Shown piece by piece: positions 16,948 to 26,044 of a DNA stretch of 64,000 nucleotides. The stretch's first letter is position 1. Each line of letters begins with the position of its first letter. Position numbers and translations under genes: made by a program. The stretch comes from Chryseobacterium indicum (GTDB lineage Bacteria > Bacteroidota > Bacteroidia > Flavobacteriales > Weeksellaceae), in the NCBI RefSeq assembly GCF_021504595.1, contig NZ_JACSGT010000001.1, positions 2,294,001 through 2,358,000 on the forward strand, read 5' to 3'. The notes under the pieces were generated by a model. The model was not told where the DNA came from. It saw nothing but the letters and a program-made list of their open reading frames with translations, and ran no database searches.

Positions 16948-17775
16948 ATGGAAAAAGAGCACAATCTTATTCCCGAAAACGCTCTCTGGAAAAGACATCT
17001 TTACCGCATTATATACCGCTCCGATACGAAACTCGGAAAACTTTTCGACATTACTTTACTGATTCTTATCCTCATCAGTACTGCAATTATCATGATGGAA
17101 AGTGTTCCGAAGCTTGATAAAAGGTTTCATTATACGTTCATTATTATGGAGTGGATTATTTCCATATTTTTTTCTGCGGAATATTTTTCGAGAATTGCCG
17201 TAGTGAAAAACAAACGGAATTATATTTTCAGTTTTTTCGGGATTATCGATTTTCTTGCATTGATTCCGTTTTATCTGAGCTTTATTTTTCCGGTTACCAA
17301 ATATTTCCTGATTTTCAGAATGCTGAGAATGTTAAGAGTTTTCCGGGTTTTCAACTTACTGGATTTTATGAATGACGGCTCTGTAATTGTGAGAGCATTA
17401 AAGAACAGTTCAAGAAAAATATATATTTTCCTTTTGTTTTTAATAATTTTCTCGGTGATTGTCGGTTCACTGATGTTTATGGTGGAAGGCGGAAGAGAAG
17501 GCTTTGAAACCATTCCGCAGGCAATTTACTGGGCGGTTGTTACCGTTACAACGGTTGGTTATGGAGACGTTTCACCGATTACTCCGATGGGAAAATTTTT
17601 CGCCGTGGTTTTAATGCTTGCCGGTTATTCCATCATCGCTGTTCCTACGGGAATTGTAACGGCTGAGATGAGAAACAAAAGGCAAAATCTGGAAAAAGTG
17701 TGCGACCGATGCGGAAATGAAGATATTGATGATGATGCAAGGTATTGTAAACAGTGTGGCAAGAAATTAGCTTAG
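16948..17775 (+). CDS. Voltage-gated-type ion channel with C-terminal zinc ribbon
   Basis: 275 residues from the ATG at 16948; the frame is open further upstream to 16756, but that part overlaps the Nif3 start and reads as non-coding. Six membrane segments: S1 about 34-50, S2 about 62-82, S3 about 95-114, an S4-like segment with Arg at 124, 127, 130 and 133 every third residue, S5 about 158-178, then a pore loop with the K+ selectivity filter TVGYGD at 202-207 and S6 about 215-240. The C-terminus holds a small zinc ribbon with C252, C255, C267 and C270. A bacterial Kv-like potassium channel is the best call; what the zinc ribbon does is unknown. Confidence 0.92.
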   Translation: MEKEHNLIPENALWKRHLYRIIYRSDTKLGKLFDITLLILILISTAIIMMESVPKLDKRFHYTFIIMEWIISIFFSAEYFSRIAVVKNKRNYIFSFFGIIDFLALIPFYLSFIFPVTKYFLIFRMLRMLRVFRVFNLLDFMNDGSVIVRALKNSSRKIYIFLLFLIIFSVIVGSLMFMVEGGREGFETIPQAIYWAVVTVTTVGYGDVSPITPMGKFFAVVLMLAGYSIIAVPTGIVTAEMRNKRQNLEKVCDRCGNEDIDDDARYCKQCGKKLA

Positions 17776-17818
17776 TAAAAATCAATACTCAATTTATTAA
17801 CGAAACACCACAACAATC

Positions 17819-17977
17819 ATGGAACCTAAAAAGAAAAATAAACCGAACAGCTTAGTAATTATCCTTTTCTCGATGATCGCCCTTATGATCGTAATTTACT
17901 TCATACTCGTTATGTTCTTCCCTACTGTTTTCGAAAGTTTGACGACAGGAGAAATTCAGCCCGTTCCCAATAAATAA
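17819..17977 (+). CDS. Small single-pass membrane protein (52 aa)
   Basis: ATG at 17819 (MEPKKKNKPNSLVIILFS...) to a TAA ending at 17977. A basic N-terminus (residues 1-10) is followed by one hydrophobic helix (about 12-35) and a short polar tail ending QPVPNK. It starts 43 bp after the channel stop on the same strand and shares its terminator, so it may be co-transcribed with it. I do not recognise the family. The positive-inside start and the terminator placed right after the stop argue that it is real. Confidence 0.65.
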   Translation: MEPKKKNKPNSLVIILFSMIALMIVIYFILVMFFPTVFESLTTGEIQPVPNK

Positions 17978-17993
17978 AATATCTTCCTTAAAT

Positions 17994-18025
17994 AATAAAG
18001 GCGATCTTCAATAGACCGCCTTTTA
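17994..18025. terminator. Bidirectional terminator between convergent genes
   Basis: AAAGGCG / CCGCCTTTTA stem with an atcttcaataga loop, located between the small membrane protein and the leftward T9SS gene. Confidence 0.75.
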
Positions 18026-18042
18026 TTATGGTTAAAGTTTAT

Positions 18043-20013
18043 TTATTTTTTAATTGTTTTTACAACCTGTTTAGAACCGTCTTTCATATCCAGCATCAGC
18101 AGATACACTCCCTGCTTCAGTTCACCCAAATGAATTTCTGAATCAGGATTTTCAATCACTTTTACCAGTCTTCCTGAAATATCAGTCAAGGAAACAGATT
18201 TTACTTTAGCGATATCAGAAATTGTAACCACATCACTGAAAGGATTCGGGAATACTTTAACGGTATTTTTATTGGCCGCAATTTCAGAAGTTCCTAAAGT
18301 GTTTTTTGTAATATTAATGGAAAATGCTCCTTCCGGCTCATCTGACCAGCCACTGTAATGACCAACATTTACATAATAAGTATTTCCTGAAAGAGTAGGA
18401 ATAGAAATTGTTTCAGCACCGCCCTGTCCTCCGTCATCTACTGTATTTTCACAGGTTAATGCAGAGCAGTTTCCGCTATAAACTCCGATCTGAGGATCAA
18501 AATCGCTTCCCGCAGGCATTGTTACACTGATATTAAATGTACTTCCGTCTCCTGTAAAAGTAAACCAGGTTCCGTCATTCATTTCATTAGAACATACACT
18601 TACAATCCCTGAATTATTCGTAGCTCCCGCTCCGTCATTTTGTATATAAGTATAAGGGAAAGCATTGGCAGATAATGCACCTGAGCAGGCATCATTTACC
18701 GGAGGCGGAGGGAAAGTTCCTACACAGATATTAAAACTCTGATTACTTCCTGCTCCGTAATAACTATAAACTCTCACCCAATATGTTTCTCCTGCGGTAA
18801 GACCTGTTACAACTCCGGAAGGCGGATCTGAACAGAATATACTGGAAAGCGCTCCACAGCCTCCACTGAATACCTGAAAATAAGTATCGGTATCTCCCGT
18901 TGTACTGCCTACAGAGGTGATATTGAGAAGGGATATTTTATGAGTCGCCGCAGTTGCTACAAATTTAAACCAGACATCATCATCCGCATCTCCGTAACAT
19001 GGACTTGGGGCTGTTCCTGAATCTGTGGCACCCAGAGTATAACCAGCCGTTACAGTTCCACAGTTTAAATCAGGATTCACCGTTAAAGTAACCGCTGTTG
19101 CACATTCGTCATTAGCAGGCTGCGGAGGTGCGGTTGTAAATGACACTTCTGTACATCCGGCAGATTCTCCTCCTGAGCCTACAGCTATAATTTTAACATA
19201 ATGGGTGGTATTAGGAGCCAATGCCACAGAAGGTGTATAACTATTGGTTGTTACAGAAACCTGATTCGCTACATTTGTTCCTCCTGAAGAAGTACCGATA
19301 GAAACTTTGTAACTTGTTGCTCCAGCAGTATTATTCCATGTGATTGTAGGAGTTAAAGGAATAAAAGAAGCATTACTTCCCGGATAAGTAACTACAGGAC
19401 AAGCCGGAATAGGATTCGGAGCCAGCCCCTGAAAGGTAACTACAGATTTATAATTTACCAGATTTCCCGTCGCAGGCGGTGAAGCCGGATCCGGATCTGT
19501 ATAATCGTTTTTATAATAAATGGTAGAATTTTGTGCCCCGTTATAAACATGCATTGCCTCATCATAATTATTGTTATCATAGCCCGAAGAATTTTCTTCA
19601 GCAGCAATAACGAGATTGGAGGTATTATTGTAGGAAAAAGGGGTAGGAAAAACAATTTCAATAACACCGTTATTATTGGTAACTGTCCCGGAAAAAACCT
19701 GTGTTAATTGTGATGAAGGAATCCAGTCTGAATCTGTACTGAAGGATGTTTTGTTGGTAAGTCCCAGATAAACCACCCATTGCGAAGAGTTTGAAATAGA
19801 CATTGTCGGATCTATATAGAACTTCAGTCCTGTAATGTTTCCGGCTGCGTTTGCGTTAATTTCCTGCTTTGTGAAAATCTGCTGCACGTAAGAATATCCA
19901 TAATATGTACTGATTGGAGCAACGCCGACATTAGTACTTCCTGATCCCAGAGTAATCTGGGCGGAAAAACACATGCTTAAGAACAATAAGCATGAAAGTA
20001 GAATTTTTTTCAT
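18043..20013 (-). CDS. T9SS type A sorting domain protein with Fn3 and PPC-like domains
   Basis: 656 residues. Signal peptide 1-19 (MKKILLSCLLFLSMCFSAQ). Residues about 20-195 form a beta-sandwich module, about 205-292 a fibronectin III-like domain (PTITWNNTAGATSYKVSIG ... VSFTTA), and about 298-565 two PPC-like beta modules, each opening with ANDEC or VNDAC and containing DDVWFKF or DGTWFTF. The T9SS type A sorting domain starts near residue 585 (VKVFPNPFSDVV) and ends in GSKQVVKTIKK. Secretion through the outer membrane and attachment to the cell surface follow from family knowledge. No catalytic domain is visible, so a structural or adhesive role is likely. It is the first of four related cargo genes, all leftward. 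Confidence 0.9.
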   Translation of the reverse strand: MKKILLSCLLFLSMCFSAQITLGSGSTNVGVAPISTYYGYSYVQQIFTKQEINANAAGNITGLKFYIDPTMSISNSSQWVVYLGLTNKTSFSTDSDWIPSSQLTQVFSGTVTNNNGVIEIVFPTPFSYNNTSNLVIAAEENSSGYDNNNYDEAMHVYNGAQNSTIYYKNDYTDPDPASPPATGNLVNYKSVVTFQGLAPNPIPACPVVTYPGSNASFIPLTPTITWNNTAGATSYKVSIGTSSGGTNVANQVSVTTNSYTPSVALAPNTTHYVKIIAVGSGGESAGCTEVSFTTAPPQPANDECATAVTLTVNPDLNCGTVTAGYTLGATDSGTAPSPCYGDADDDVWFKFVATAATHKISLLNITSVGSTTGDTDTYFQVFSGGCGALSSIFCSDPPSGVVTGLTAGETYWVRVYSYYGAGSNQSFNICVGTFPPPPVNDACSGALSANAFPYTYIQNDGAGATNNSGIVSVCSNEMNDGTWFTFTGDGSTFNISVTMPAGSDFDPQIGVYSGNCSALTCENTVDDGGQGGAETISIPTLSGNTYYVNVGHYSGWSDEPEGAFSINITKNTLGTSEIAANKNTVKVFPNPFSDVVTISDIAKVKSVSLTDISGRLVKVIENPDSEIHLGELKQGVYLLMLDMKDGSKQVVKTIKK

Positions 20014-20100
20014 AAACTATTTATATTTTGTTGATTAAGTACTAATTTAACAATTATTATCTAATTTCTATAACAATTTTCAAATTTAATTAACAAAAAA

Positions 20101-20126
20101 AATAGCGGCTAATATTAGCCACTATT
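20101..20126 (-). terminator. Terminator of the 1172-aa T9SS gene
   Basis: AATAGcGGCTAATATTAGCCaCTATT stem; on the minus strand it runs into a T tract. Confidence 0.75.
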
Positions 20127-20150
20127 ATAATTTATGGTATGTATTAAAAA

Positions 20151-23100
20151 CTATTTTTTAATTGTTTTTATCGTTTGTTTAGATCCGTCTTTCATCTCTA
20201 AAGTAACTAAATACATTCCTTGTTTCAATTCTCCTAAGTGAAGTTCTGAAGTAGGATTAGCAATAGTTTTCACTAATCTTCCCGCAATATCTGTAACCAG
20301 TACATTTTTAACATTAGCTACATCAGAAATATTCAATACCTCAGAGAATGGGTTTGGATATACTTTGATGTTGTTTTTAGCATCTTTTACTTCATTAGTT
20401 GCTAATACCAATGAGGCATCGTAAGCAGATACTTTAAATTGACCAGTTGTTGTTGAAGAATAATTCCAAATACCAATCAGTAATGTAGATCCAGGAGTTA
20501 ATCCTGTAAGAGATACTAAAGAGAAGTTACCGTCTGCGGAGCTGTCATCATCACAACCAATTTGCGTAAGTGCTCCACAGCTTCCACTGTACACTCCTAA
20601 AACAGTATCCGTAACATTAGAACCAGAAACAGACTGAGTCTCTATTGTAATATTTCCACTTGCAGGAACTACTACAGAATACCATACATCTCTGTAACCT
20701 GTAGTCTGGCAAGAATGTGTAGCCGTTGCATCAGAGGTTGCTGTAGCACCAGCATTAGTAGAAACCACTGCATTTTGCGCAAAAGTACCACCAGGCGTTA
20801 AAGCAATTGCTCCGGAACAGTCGTCGTTTGCAGGAGGCGGAGGTGCAGTTGTAAAGCTTCTTTCTGTACATCCCGGAGATGTAGATGTAGCATCATAAGC
20901 ATTTAAGGTATAATAATAAGTCGTATTATAACTTAGCGCAGTTGGAAGTGTATAAGTTGTTACATTTCCTAAATCCTGAGCATTCATAATATTAGTAGCA
21001 CCGGCTGAAGTACCGATAGAAAGTTTATAACCAGAAACTCCGGTTACAGCAGTCCAGGTAAATGTAGGGGTTACAGAAACATTTGTTGCAGCAGCTGAAG
21101 GTGCAGTAACAGTAGGACAGAAAGATTTTGTCGTAAATGTTACGGGAACCCAGATAGACTGATCTGAAGCACTACAATTAGATCTAACCCATAAATAATA
21201 AGTTGTAGAAGGGGTTAAATTAGATAAAGTAGTTGTAGCAGCAGTTAAGCCAGAAAGTGTTGGTGTTGTAGTAGCAGTCGGAGCTGTATTCGTTGTACTG
21301 TAATAAACGTCATAACCGTTTGCAGGTGCTGTCGCAGGTGCAGTCCAGTTTACAACAGCAGAGTTATATGCTAAAGTTGCAGCAGGAACTGTAACCGCAG
21401 AAGGCTCTGAACATGTTGGAGTAACAACAATACTAATATCATCTACATACAGGTTATATTGGTCAGCAGCAGAATATGCATTAAATCCAAAATAATAAAC
21501 ACCGGATGCAGCAGGAGTAAAGTCTACAAAGTTAGTTGCCGCTGTTGCAGTGTTAATGTTTGTATGATCTGCCAAAGCATTCGTCATACTTGCACTGCTG
21601 GCAGAGGTGCCATATGCTACCTTTAATTTTTCAACATACGTTGTACTGTTATTTCCATAGGTGTATTTAATTCTATAAGAAACACCAGCCGTTAAATTGA
21701 TTCCCTGAGTATAAAACCAGGCATTAGCAGCATTAAGAGAATTATACAGATAAGTAAGCGCTTTAGTAGTAAAGCCATAAGCAGCAGGTGAACTTGTAGT
21801 CCAATTGTTACCCGTACCCGCATTTTCTATAGAAGTACATGAAGGCAACGCAGGTGTCGTCACACTTTCAAAATCTTGTGTGTAAGGAACATTGGTAGAT
21901 GTACATGCAGTTGTAAAGCTCACAGGACCTGCCCAAGAACTTGTAGATCCGGAACCACAATTAGAACGCACCCATACATAATAAGTTGTATTAGAGGTAA
22001 GTCCGGATATATTGTAAGTTGTAACCCCCGCTGCAACAGTAGCACTTGGTGTTGTAGCAGCAGTTGGAGCTGTGTTGGTTGTACTGTAATAAATATTATA
22101 TCCATTTGCAGGAGCTGGTGTAGGAGCTGTCCATGAAATGGTAGCACCTGAAGCTGTAATTGCAGATGAAGTAAGTGCCGTTGGTTCAGTACATGCAGGA
22201 GTTAATTCCAATTTAAAATCATCAAACCCCATATAATATGGTGCAGTAGATGTTACGTAAGCTTTTATACCAAATGTATAAACTCCTGAAGTTGTTGGTA
22301 CATATGTTACTGTAACTTTGGTATAATTGGTACTATTAGATCCCCCTGTTGCTGTTTGCGTTGAAGTAAGGAATGTACTAAGGCTTGTTGCTCCTGTAGA
22401 AGATTGAGCATTATTTACCAATACTTCATTCTGCCATCCCGTTAATCCATCTCCAACCCAATAGAATGAAAAATCATATGACTGACCTGCTGTAAGATTA
22501 AATGAAGGAGTCCATAAATATGCAGCCGTAGTAGGATAATAAATAGTCATATAGTTAGGAGCAGACTTAGGATCATTATAAGTATTTCCAGATGCAGTCT
22601 GACTTGTAAACAGATAAGAAGAGCTTAAACCTCCACTTGTTGCCCAACAGCTTGGAGTAATTCCGTTTCCAACTGTTGTCATACCATCAAAGTTCTCAGT
22701 CCATGGGAAAGTTGATATCGCTGCTGCCGGAGCAGATACTGCAACAGGAGTAGAGTTAGTAGTGATTCCTGAACCTGAACAAGTAACAGCACAATAGAAG
22801 GAATTAGCAGCACTTACAGTTGTTGTGTAAGTAGATGTTGTAGCACCCGCAATTGCACCTGCATTATTGTACCATTGATAACTAACCCCTGATCCAACCG
22901 TAGAATTCTGCAGACTTAGCGTCGTAGAATACGGGGAAGAACACGGTGTACTTGTTGCCGTTGCTAATGTATTCCCGGGATTAGGAGCACCAGAGCAAGC
23001 TGTTGCAGTGTATGTTAGTTGTGTCTGATACCTTCTCGTTTGAGTGGTGTAACTAGTAGTTGTAGCTGCAATTGCAGTTGAAGCACTGGTTCCCATCGCC

Positions 23101-23669
23101 TGAGCAGTCGTTGTAGTATCATATAACCATTGGAATGCTCCTCCTGTAAATGGAGTTGCCAAGGTACCGGAAGGAACCCATTCAATATATACTTCAATAG
23201 CACCTCCTGTATAACTGAAAGTGTTTGATGTATTATTGTTAAAGGTTACCCAGCCTGCAGCAGCAGGAAAATTGTTAGTACTATTTATCGTAGCACTGTA
23301 AAATAAAGTTGCTCCTCCAATCATAGTACTCCAGGCAGTACCACTTGCTAAAGCTGTAGCAGTACTATTTTTAAGATAGACATTAAGTGTCCATGCATTA
23401 CTGCCCGACACATTAAACGCCGTACTCTTATTATAGGCGATACTGTTAATGGTTGCTCCAGGAACAACAGATGCACCACTCAAATCCGCTGCCGTAAGCA
23501 ACTGTATAGATTTTGAATGATGAAATGAACTCGTACCACTGGAACGATAGATAGGATCGCCATTTGTACCAGCCGATGCTGTACTGGCTCCCGAACCTAT
23601 TGTTACTGTGGTTTGCGCCATGATGCCTGCATAGAGGAACATCAAACACATCAGTAAAAGTTTTTTCAT
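20151..23669 (-). CDS. Large T9SS cargo with repeated Fn3 domains
   Basis: 1172 residues. Signal peptide 1-19 (MKKLLLMCLMFLYAGIMAQ). A beta module (about 25-220) is followed by an Ig-like repeat (YQWYNNAGA, about 265), MAM-like carbohydrate-binding modules starting at PWTENFDGM (about 337) and PYTQDFESV (about 595), each followed by a fibronectin III domain whose core reads NGYxxYYSTTNTAPTA, then a further Fn3 (TPTFTWTAVTG), a PPC-like module (ANDDCSGAIAL) and the T9SS type A sorting domain (KVYPNPFSEVLNISD to the KQTIKTIKK end). Ala/Ser/Thr-rich throughout. The Fn3 core motif recurs in the 1218-aa cargo upstream, showing shared ancestry. Function is probably surface adhesion or glycan binding; no enzyme domain is seen. 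Confidence 0.9.
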   Translation of the reverse strand: MKKLLLMCLMFLYAGIMAQTTVTIGSGASTASAGTNGDPIYRSSGTSSFHHSKSIQLLTAADLSGASVVPGATINSIAYNKSTAFNVSGSNAWTLNVYLKNSTATALASGTAWSTMIGGATLFYSATINSTNNFPAAAGWVTFNNNTSNTFSYTGGAIEVYIEWVPSGTLATPFTGGAFQWLYDTTTTAQAMGTSASTAIAATTTSYTTQTRRYQTQLTYTATACSGAPNPGNTLATATSTPCSSPYSTTLSLQNSTVGSGVSYQWYNNAGAIAGATTSTYTTTVSAANSFYCAVTCSGSGITTNSTPVAVSAPAAAISTFPWTENFDGMTTVGNGITPSCWATSGGLSSSYLFTSQTASGNTYNDPKSAPNYMTIYYPTTAAYLWTPSFNLTAGQSYDFSFYWVGDGLTGWQNEVLVNNAQSSTGATSLSTFLTSTQTATGGSNSTNYTKVTVTYVPTTSGVYTFGIKAYVTSTAPYYMGFDDFKLELTPACTEPTALTSSAITASGATISWTAPTPAPANGYNIYYSTTNTAPTAATTPSATVAAGVTTYNISGLTSNTTYYVWVRSNCGSGSTSSWAGPVSFTTACTSTNVPYTQDFESVTTPALPSCTSIENAGTGNNWTTSSPAAYGFTTKALTYLYNSLNAANAWFYTQGINLTAGVSYRIKYTYGNNSTTYVEKLKVAYGTSASSASMTNALADHTNINTATAATNFVDFTPAASGVYYFGFNAYSAADQYNLYVDDISIVVTPTCSEPSAVTVPAATLAYNSAVVNWTAPATAPANGYDVYYSTTNTAPTATTTPTLSGLTAATTTLSNLTPSTTYYLWVRSNCSASDQSIWVPVTFTTKSFCPTVTAPSAAATNVSVTPTFTWTAVTGVSGYKLSIGTSAGATNIMNAQDLGNVTTYTLPTALSYNTTYYYTLNAYDATSTSPGCTERSFTTAPPPPANDDCSGAIALTPGGTFAQNAVVSTNAGATATSDATATHSCQTTGYRDVWYSVVVPASGNITIETQSVSGSNVTDTVLGVYSGSCGALTQIGCDDDSSADGNFSLVSLTGLTPGSTLLIGIWNYSSTTTGQFKVSAYDASLVLATNEVKDAKNNIKVYPNPFSEVLNISDVANVKNVLVTDIAGRLVKTIANPTSELHLGELKQGMYLVTLEMKDGSKQTIKTIKK

Positions 23670-23782
23670 GCGTAAAAAAATAAAATTAGGTGATGTAAAA
23701 ATAAAAATAAATTTTAATTTAATTAACCAAAACTTTATAAATAATTAATATTTAATAATTAATAAAAACATTTTAAATCTAT

Positions 23783-23910
23783 TTACTAAACAATCATTTG
23801 AATAATTAAATAAATCATAATTTAAACAAACTCATAAAATATTGTTTATTAGCAAGTTAAATAACGCTCACAAATATTTGACTTACAATCAATAACAACT
23901 TTGCATAAAA
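23783..23910 (-). promoter_or_regulatory. Shared upstream region of a T9SS cargo gene, copy 1
   Basis: The 332-bp gap 23670-24001 carries, 115-240 bp upstream of the cargo start, a stretch (AAACAATCATTT ... TGTTTATTAGcaAGTTAA ... AACAACTtTG on the plus strand) that aligns with 32431-32550 upstream of the 1709-aa cargo gene. Close to the start, the minus strand reads a TTTTTAC box followed by CCTAATTTTA, which is also present upstream of the other two large cargo genes. Likely promoter and leader, inferred from conservation only. Confidence 0.5.
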
Positions 23911-23923
23911 AACCTTTCAAAAA

Positions 23924-23956
23924 AATATAGACTGCCTCAAAGAGACAGCCTATATT
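23924..23956 (-). terminator. Terminator of the peptide-DUF1573 operon
   Basis: AATATAGaCTG / CAGcCTATATT stem with a T run on the minus strand. It resembles the terminators at 27130-27156 and 32660-32687 in stem sequence. Confidence 0.75.
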
Positions 23957-24001
23957 AGTTAGTTCTATTTATTAAAATCTTTTGATAAATCAATAAATTA
24001 T

Positions 24002-24439
24002 TTACTTCTTTCGATATCCCTCAATATATATCTTTTTGATATACGGATAAAAACTACCATAAACCGTAATACCCTGATAAAAATTACCCAGCTTTTCAAA
24101 TTTCATGTTTACAGAGATTGTTTGTGATTGACTAGGCAGCATGATGCTATCATACTTTGATATTTCATTACAGGAACAGGGAGGCTTTACTATAAGGGAT
24201 CTTAAATTCCTTTGCCCTATGTTTTTAATAGTAATATCAATCTTTTTATGGTCTCCTTCTATTGTGTCTAAATCTATAAACTCAGGAATTTCTATTTTAG
24301 TCAATTGGCTTTCGGGAATTTTTGAGACTCTTTTGTAAATTTCATCATTATTCTTAAGATTGAAGTTATTACTTTTCACTTTCTTTTCTTCTTTGCAAGA
24401 AAGCAAAAAGACAAATGCTACGATTGCGTATTTTTTCAT
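24002..24439 (-). CDS. DUF1573 domain lipoprotein
   Basis: 145 residues. The N-terminus MKKYAIVAFVFLLSCKEEKK is a lipoprotein signal with Cys15 in an LLSC lipobox. The DUF1573 domain (about 48-143) has the usual opening (IEIPEFIDLDTIEGDHKK), the ITIKNIGQRNL strand, the CSCNEI cysteine pair and the FYQGITVYGSF strand. DUF1573 is an Ig-like fold found in exported Bacteroidetes proteins, often encoded beside small exported peptides; its function is not established. It is the third gene of the operon with the 86-aa peptide and the 265-aa protein, 17 bp from the latter. Confidence 0.85.
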   Translation of the reverse strand: MKKYAIVAFVFLLSCKEEKKVKSNNFNLKNNDEIYKRVSKIPESQLTKIEIPEFIDLDTIEGDHKKIDITIKNIGQRNLRSLIVKPPCSCNEISKYDSIMLPSQSQTISVNMKFEKLGNFYQGITVYGSFYPYIKKIYIEGYRKK

Positions 24440-24456
24440 TTTAGAGTATTAATTGT

Positions 24457-25248
24457 TTACTGTAAAACCTTAAGCTTATAAAAGTAACCATTAATCGTTG
24501 ACTTTTTCCATGCCTTATACTGTGGAAAATAAGAATACATATAAGTATCTTTATTCATTTTCAATAAAGCTGTTTTTGTAGTATCTCTGGATAAATAATA
24601 AAATGATACAAAAAAGCCGTTATCTGGATATTTCATGATTTTTGGCAGGATAATTTCCCATTTTTTATTTACTGTCTCTGAAATATCTCTTTGGAAAGAC
24701 ATAATTGGATTATCAATATCTGGAAATCCATTGATATTAGGTAAAATTTGAATATCTATATTTCCTTTTATATCGTGAGGAAAGGAAATAAGATTTGGAA
24801 AAAAAATAATAGATTTTACAAAGGTTTTTTTGGATACTTCTATTTTAATAAAAGTAGCGTTAAGATTATTAGGGAAAATAGATGCAGAAGAATGCTTTAA
24901 TTCGTTACTCTTAATTGACTTTTCTTTCCTATTAACATTTTCATCGTTTGAGATGTGCACTTCTTCTATCTCTTTTACCTTATCGAAAAAAAACAACGTG
25001 TCTTGGCTTACCGAAAAGTCCAATAATCTGTTGTTATAAACAATTTTATCATCAGGCTCAAAAGATATATTTTTAAAATTAGCCTTGTTTATTTCTATGT
25101 TTTTACCTTGATGCTTTACAATAACATTTGTAAATGTTTTATAATCTGAATTTCTAATAAAAATTTGACTTTTGAAAATGGTTACAAAGAATAAAAAGGA
25201 AAAGAGCAATGCTCTTTTCCAATAATTATAACTCTTAAAATTATACAT
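24457..25248 (-). CDS. Exported hypothetical protein of the peptide operon
   Basis: About 263 residues; I place the start at 25248, where TAATG joins the stop of the upstream peptide to this ATG, although an ATG two codons earlier (25254) is possible. A signal sequence or anchor lies in the first 30 residues (WKRALLFSFLFFVTIFKSQ). The rest is rich in beta strands. A segment around 30-60 (YKTFTNVIVKHQGKNIEI) resembles the carboxypeptidase-like regulatory fold seen in other Bacteroidetes exported proteins, and the C-terminal half (PNINGFPDIDNPIMSF, PDNGFFVSFYYLS) reads as a jelly-roll sandwich. I do not recognise a named family. Overlap with the peptide gene implies translational coupling. Confidence 0.72.
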   Translation of the reverse strand: MYNFKSYNYWKRALLFSFLFFVTIFKSQIFIRNSDYKTFTNVIVKHQGKNIEINKANFKNISFEPDDKIVYNNRLLDFSVSQDTLFFFDKVKEIEEVHISNDENVNRKEKSIKSNELKHSSASIFPNNLNATFIKIEVSKKTFVKSIIFFPNLISFPHDIKGNIDIQILPNINGFPDIDNPIMSFQRDISETVNKKWEIILPKIMKYPDNGFFVSFYYLSRDTTKTALLKMNKDTYMYSYFPQYKAWKKSTINGYFYKLKVLQ

Positions 25249-25508
25249 TAACATGGTCTAAATTCTGATGTAGTATAAGTTTCAACAGCGATCCACATTA
25301 CATAGTAGACATGATATACTTCACATTCACATTTTGCAGTACCATCTGCTTGAATTTCGCCTGTAGGAGAACAGTTTCCACTGCCAATTGTTTCACTTCC
25401 CCAAAATCTTCTCTCAGTCTCAGAAGAATCACCACCTTTACTTGTTGCGGATGATAATGCAAATACAGATGCTAATCCTAAAGCACCTATTAAAAGTTTC
25501 TTTTTCAT
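25248..25508 (-). CDS. Small exported Cys-containing peptide
   Basis: 86 residues. A signal peptide occupies about 1-22 (MKKKLLIGALGLASVFALSS). The mature part has four cysteines at 46, 60, 62 and 86, arranged NC ... KCEC ... PC with the last Cys as the final residue. Bacteroidetes commonly encode such short exported peptides (NVEALA-like and similar) at the head of operons with DUF1573 genes; the assignment to that class is inference, no leader-type double-Gly is evident. It is first in the operon and its stop overlaps the next start. Confidence 0.72.
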   Translation of the reverse strand: MKKKLLIGALGLASVFALSSATSKGGDSSETERRFWGSETIGSGNCSPTGEIQADGTAKCECEVYHVYYVMWIAVETYTTSEFRPC

Positions 25509-25593
25509 AGTAAAATGTTTTTTTAAATAATTTTTAATCCCTACTTATTTCATCCAGAATCCCGATAAAGCAAATTTCTAGACTTTACTTTCA

Positions 25594-25754
25594 AAGAAGA
25601 TAATATCTTCTTGATTAAGAAGGCAGGTTTTCGGCTTGTCCTGCCGTTGGCAATATTTTATACAGTCTGTTCGGTTTTTTAAAACTTTCTGTGCTGTCCT
25701 TTCAATACGCAAAGTAAAAACGGAACATTCTTAAAAATATTTCTTAATGTTCCG
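25594..25754. repeat. Cluster of hairpins upstream of the peptide operon
   Basis: Three separate stems: AAGAAGAT / ATCTTCTT (25594-25612), GGCAGG / CCTGCC (25622-25645) and CGGAACATT / AATGTTCCG (25721-25754, nine perfect pairs). They lie in the 714-bp gap 25509-26222 together with the large hairpin and the GGCG array described separately. No gene seen. Confidence 0.5.
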
Positions 25755-25806
25755 CTTCTTTATGTAATTTTTTGGAATAATAAAGGTGCGGAACTATGTT
25801 TATTGC

Positions 25807-25911
25807 CTTGGAGGTACTGGTATACCTGAGAAACAAATAAACAAGCCCGCACCAAAAAGGTACGAGCATTTGCCTATTCTTGTTTCTCTTAAAATTACCA
25901 GTTTTACCAAG
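25807..25911. ncRNA. 105-nt imperfect hairpin (candidate structured RNA or mobile-element end)
   Basis: Nested pairs, outside to inside: CTTGG / CCAAG, ACTGGT / ACCAGT, GAGAAACAA / TTGTTTCTC (nine of nine) and GCCCGCACC / GGTACGAGC (seven of nine), around an A5 loop. Short unpaired stretches of similar length separate the stems on both arms. A 50-codon open frame crosses it on the plus strand, but it has no good start. Orientation unknown. Confidence 0.45.
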
Positions 25912-26044
25912 ACAAGAAATAGCTAATGCTATATTATTTAAAACAGATTGAATCTGTGTTTTTTTCTAAAAACAATTATACAATAATTATTTTAATAATT
26001 CAAAATGAATTTCATTGTAAGAAGCAAAAAAGATGATATACTCC

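Noticed and set aside
25594..25911. Retron ncRNA
   Set aside because: No reverse transcriptase gene in the window; hairpins alone are not enough.
25757..25920. Plus-strand frame of about 50 codons across the big hairpin as a peptide gene or pseudogene fragment
   Set aside because: No start codon in a sensible place and the base pairing explains the sequence better; a degraded transposase end cannot be fully excluded.
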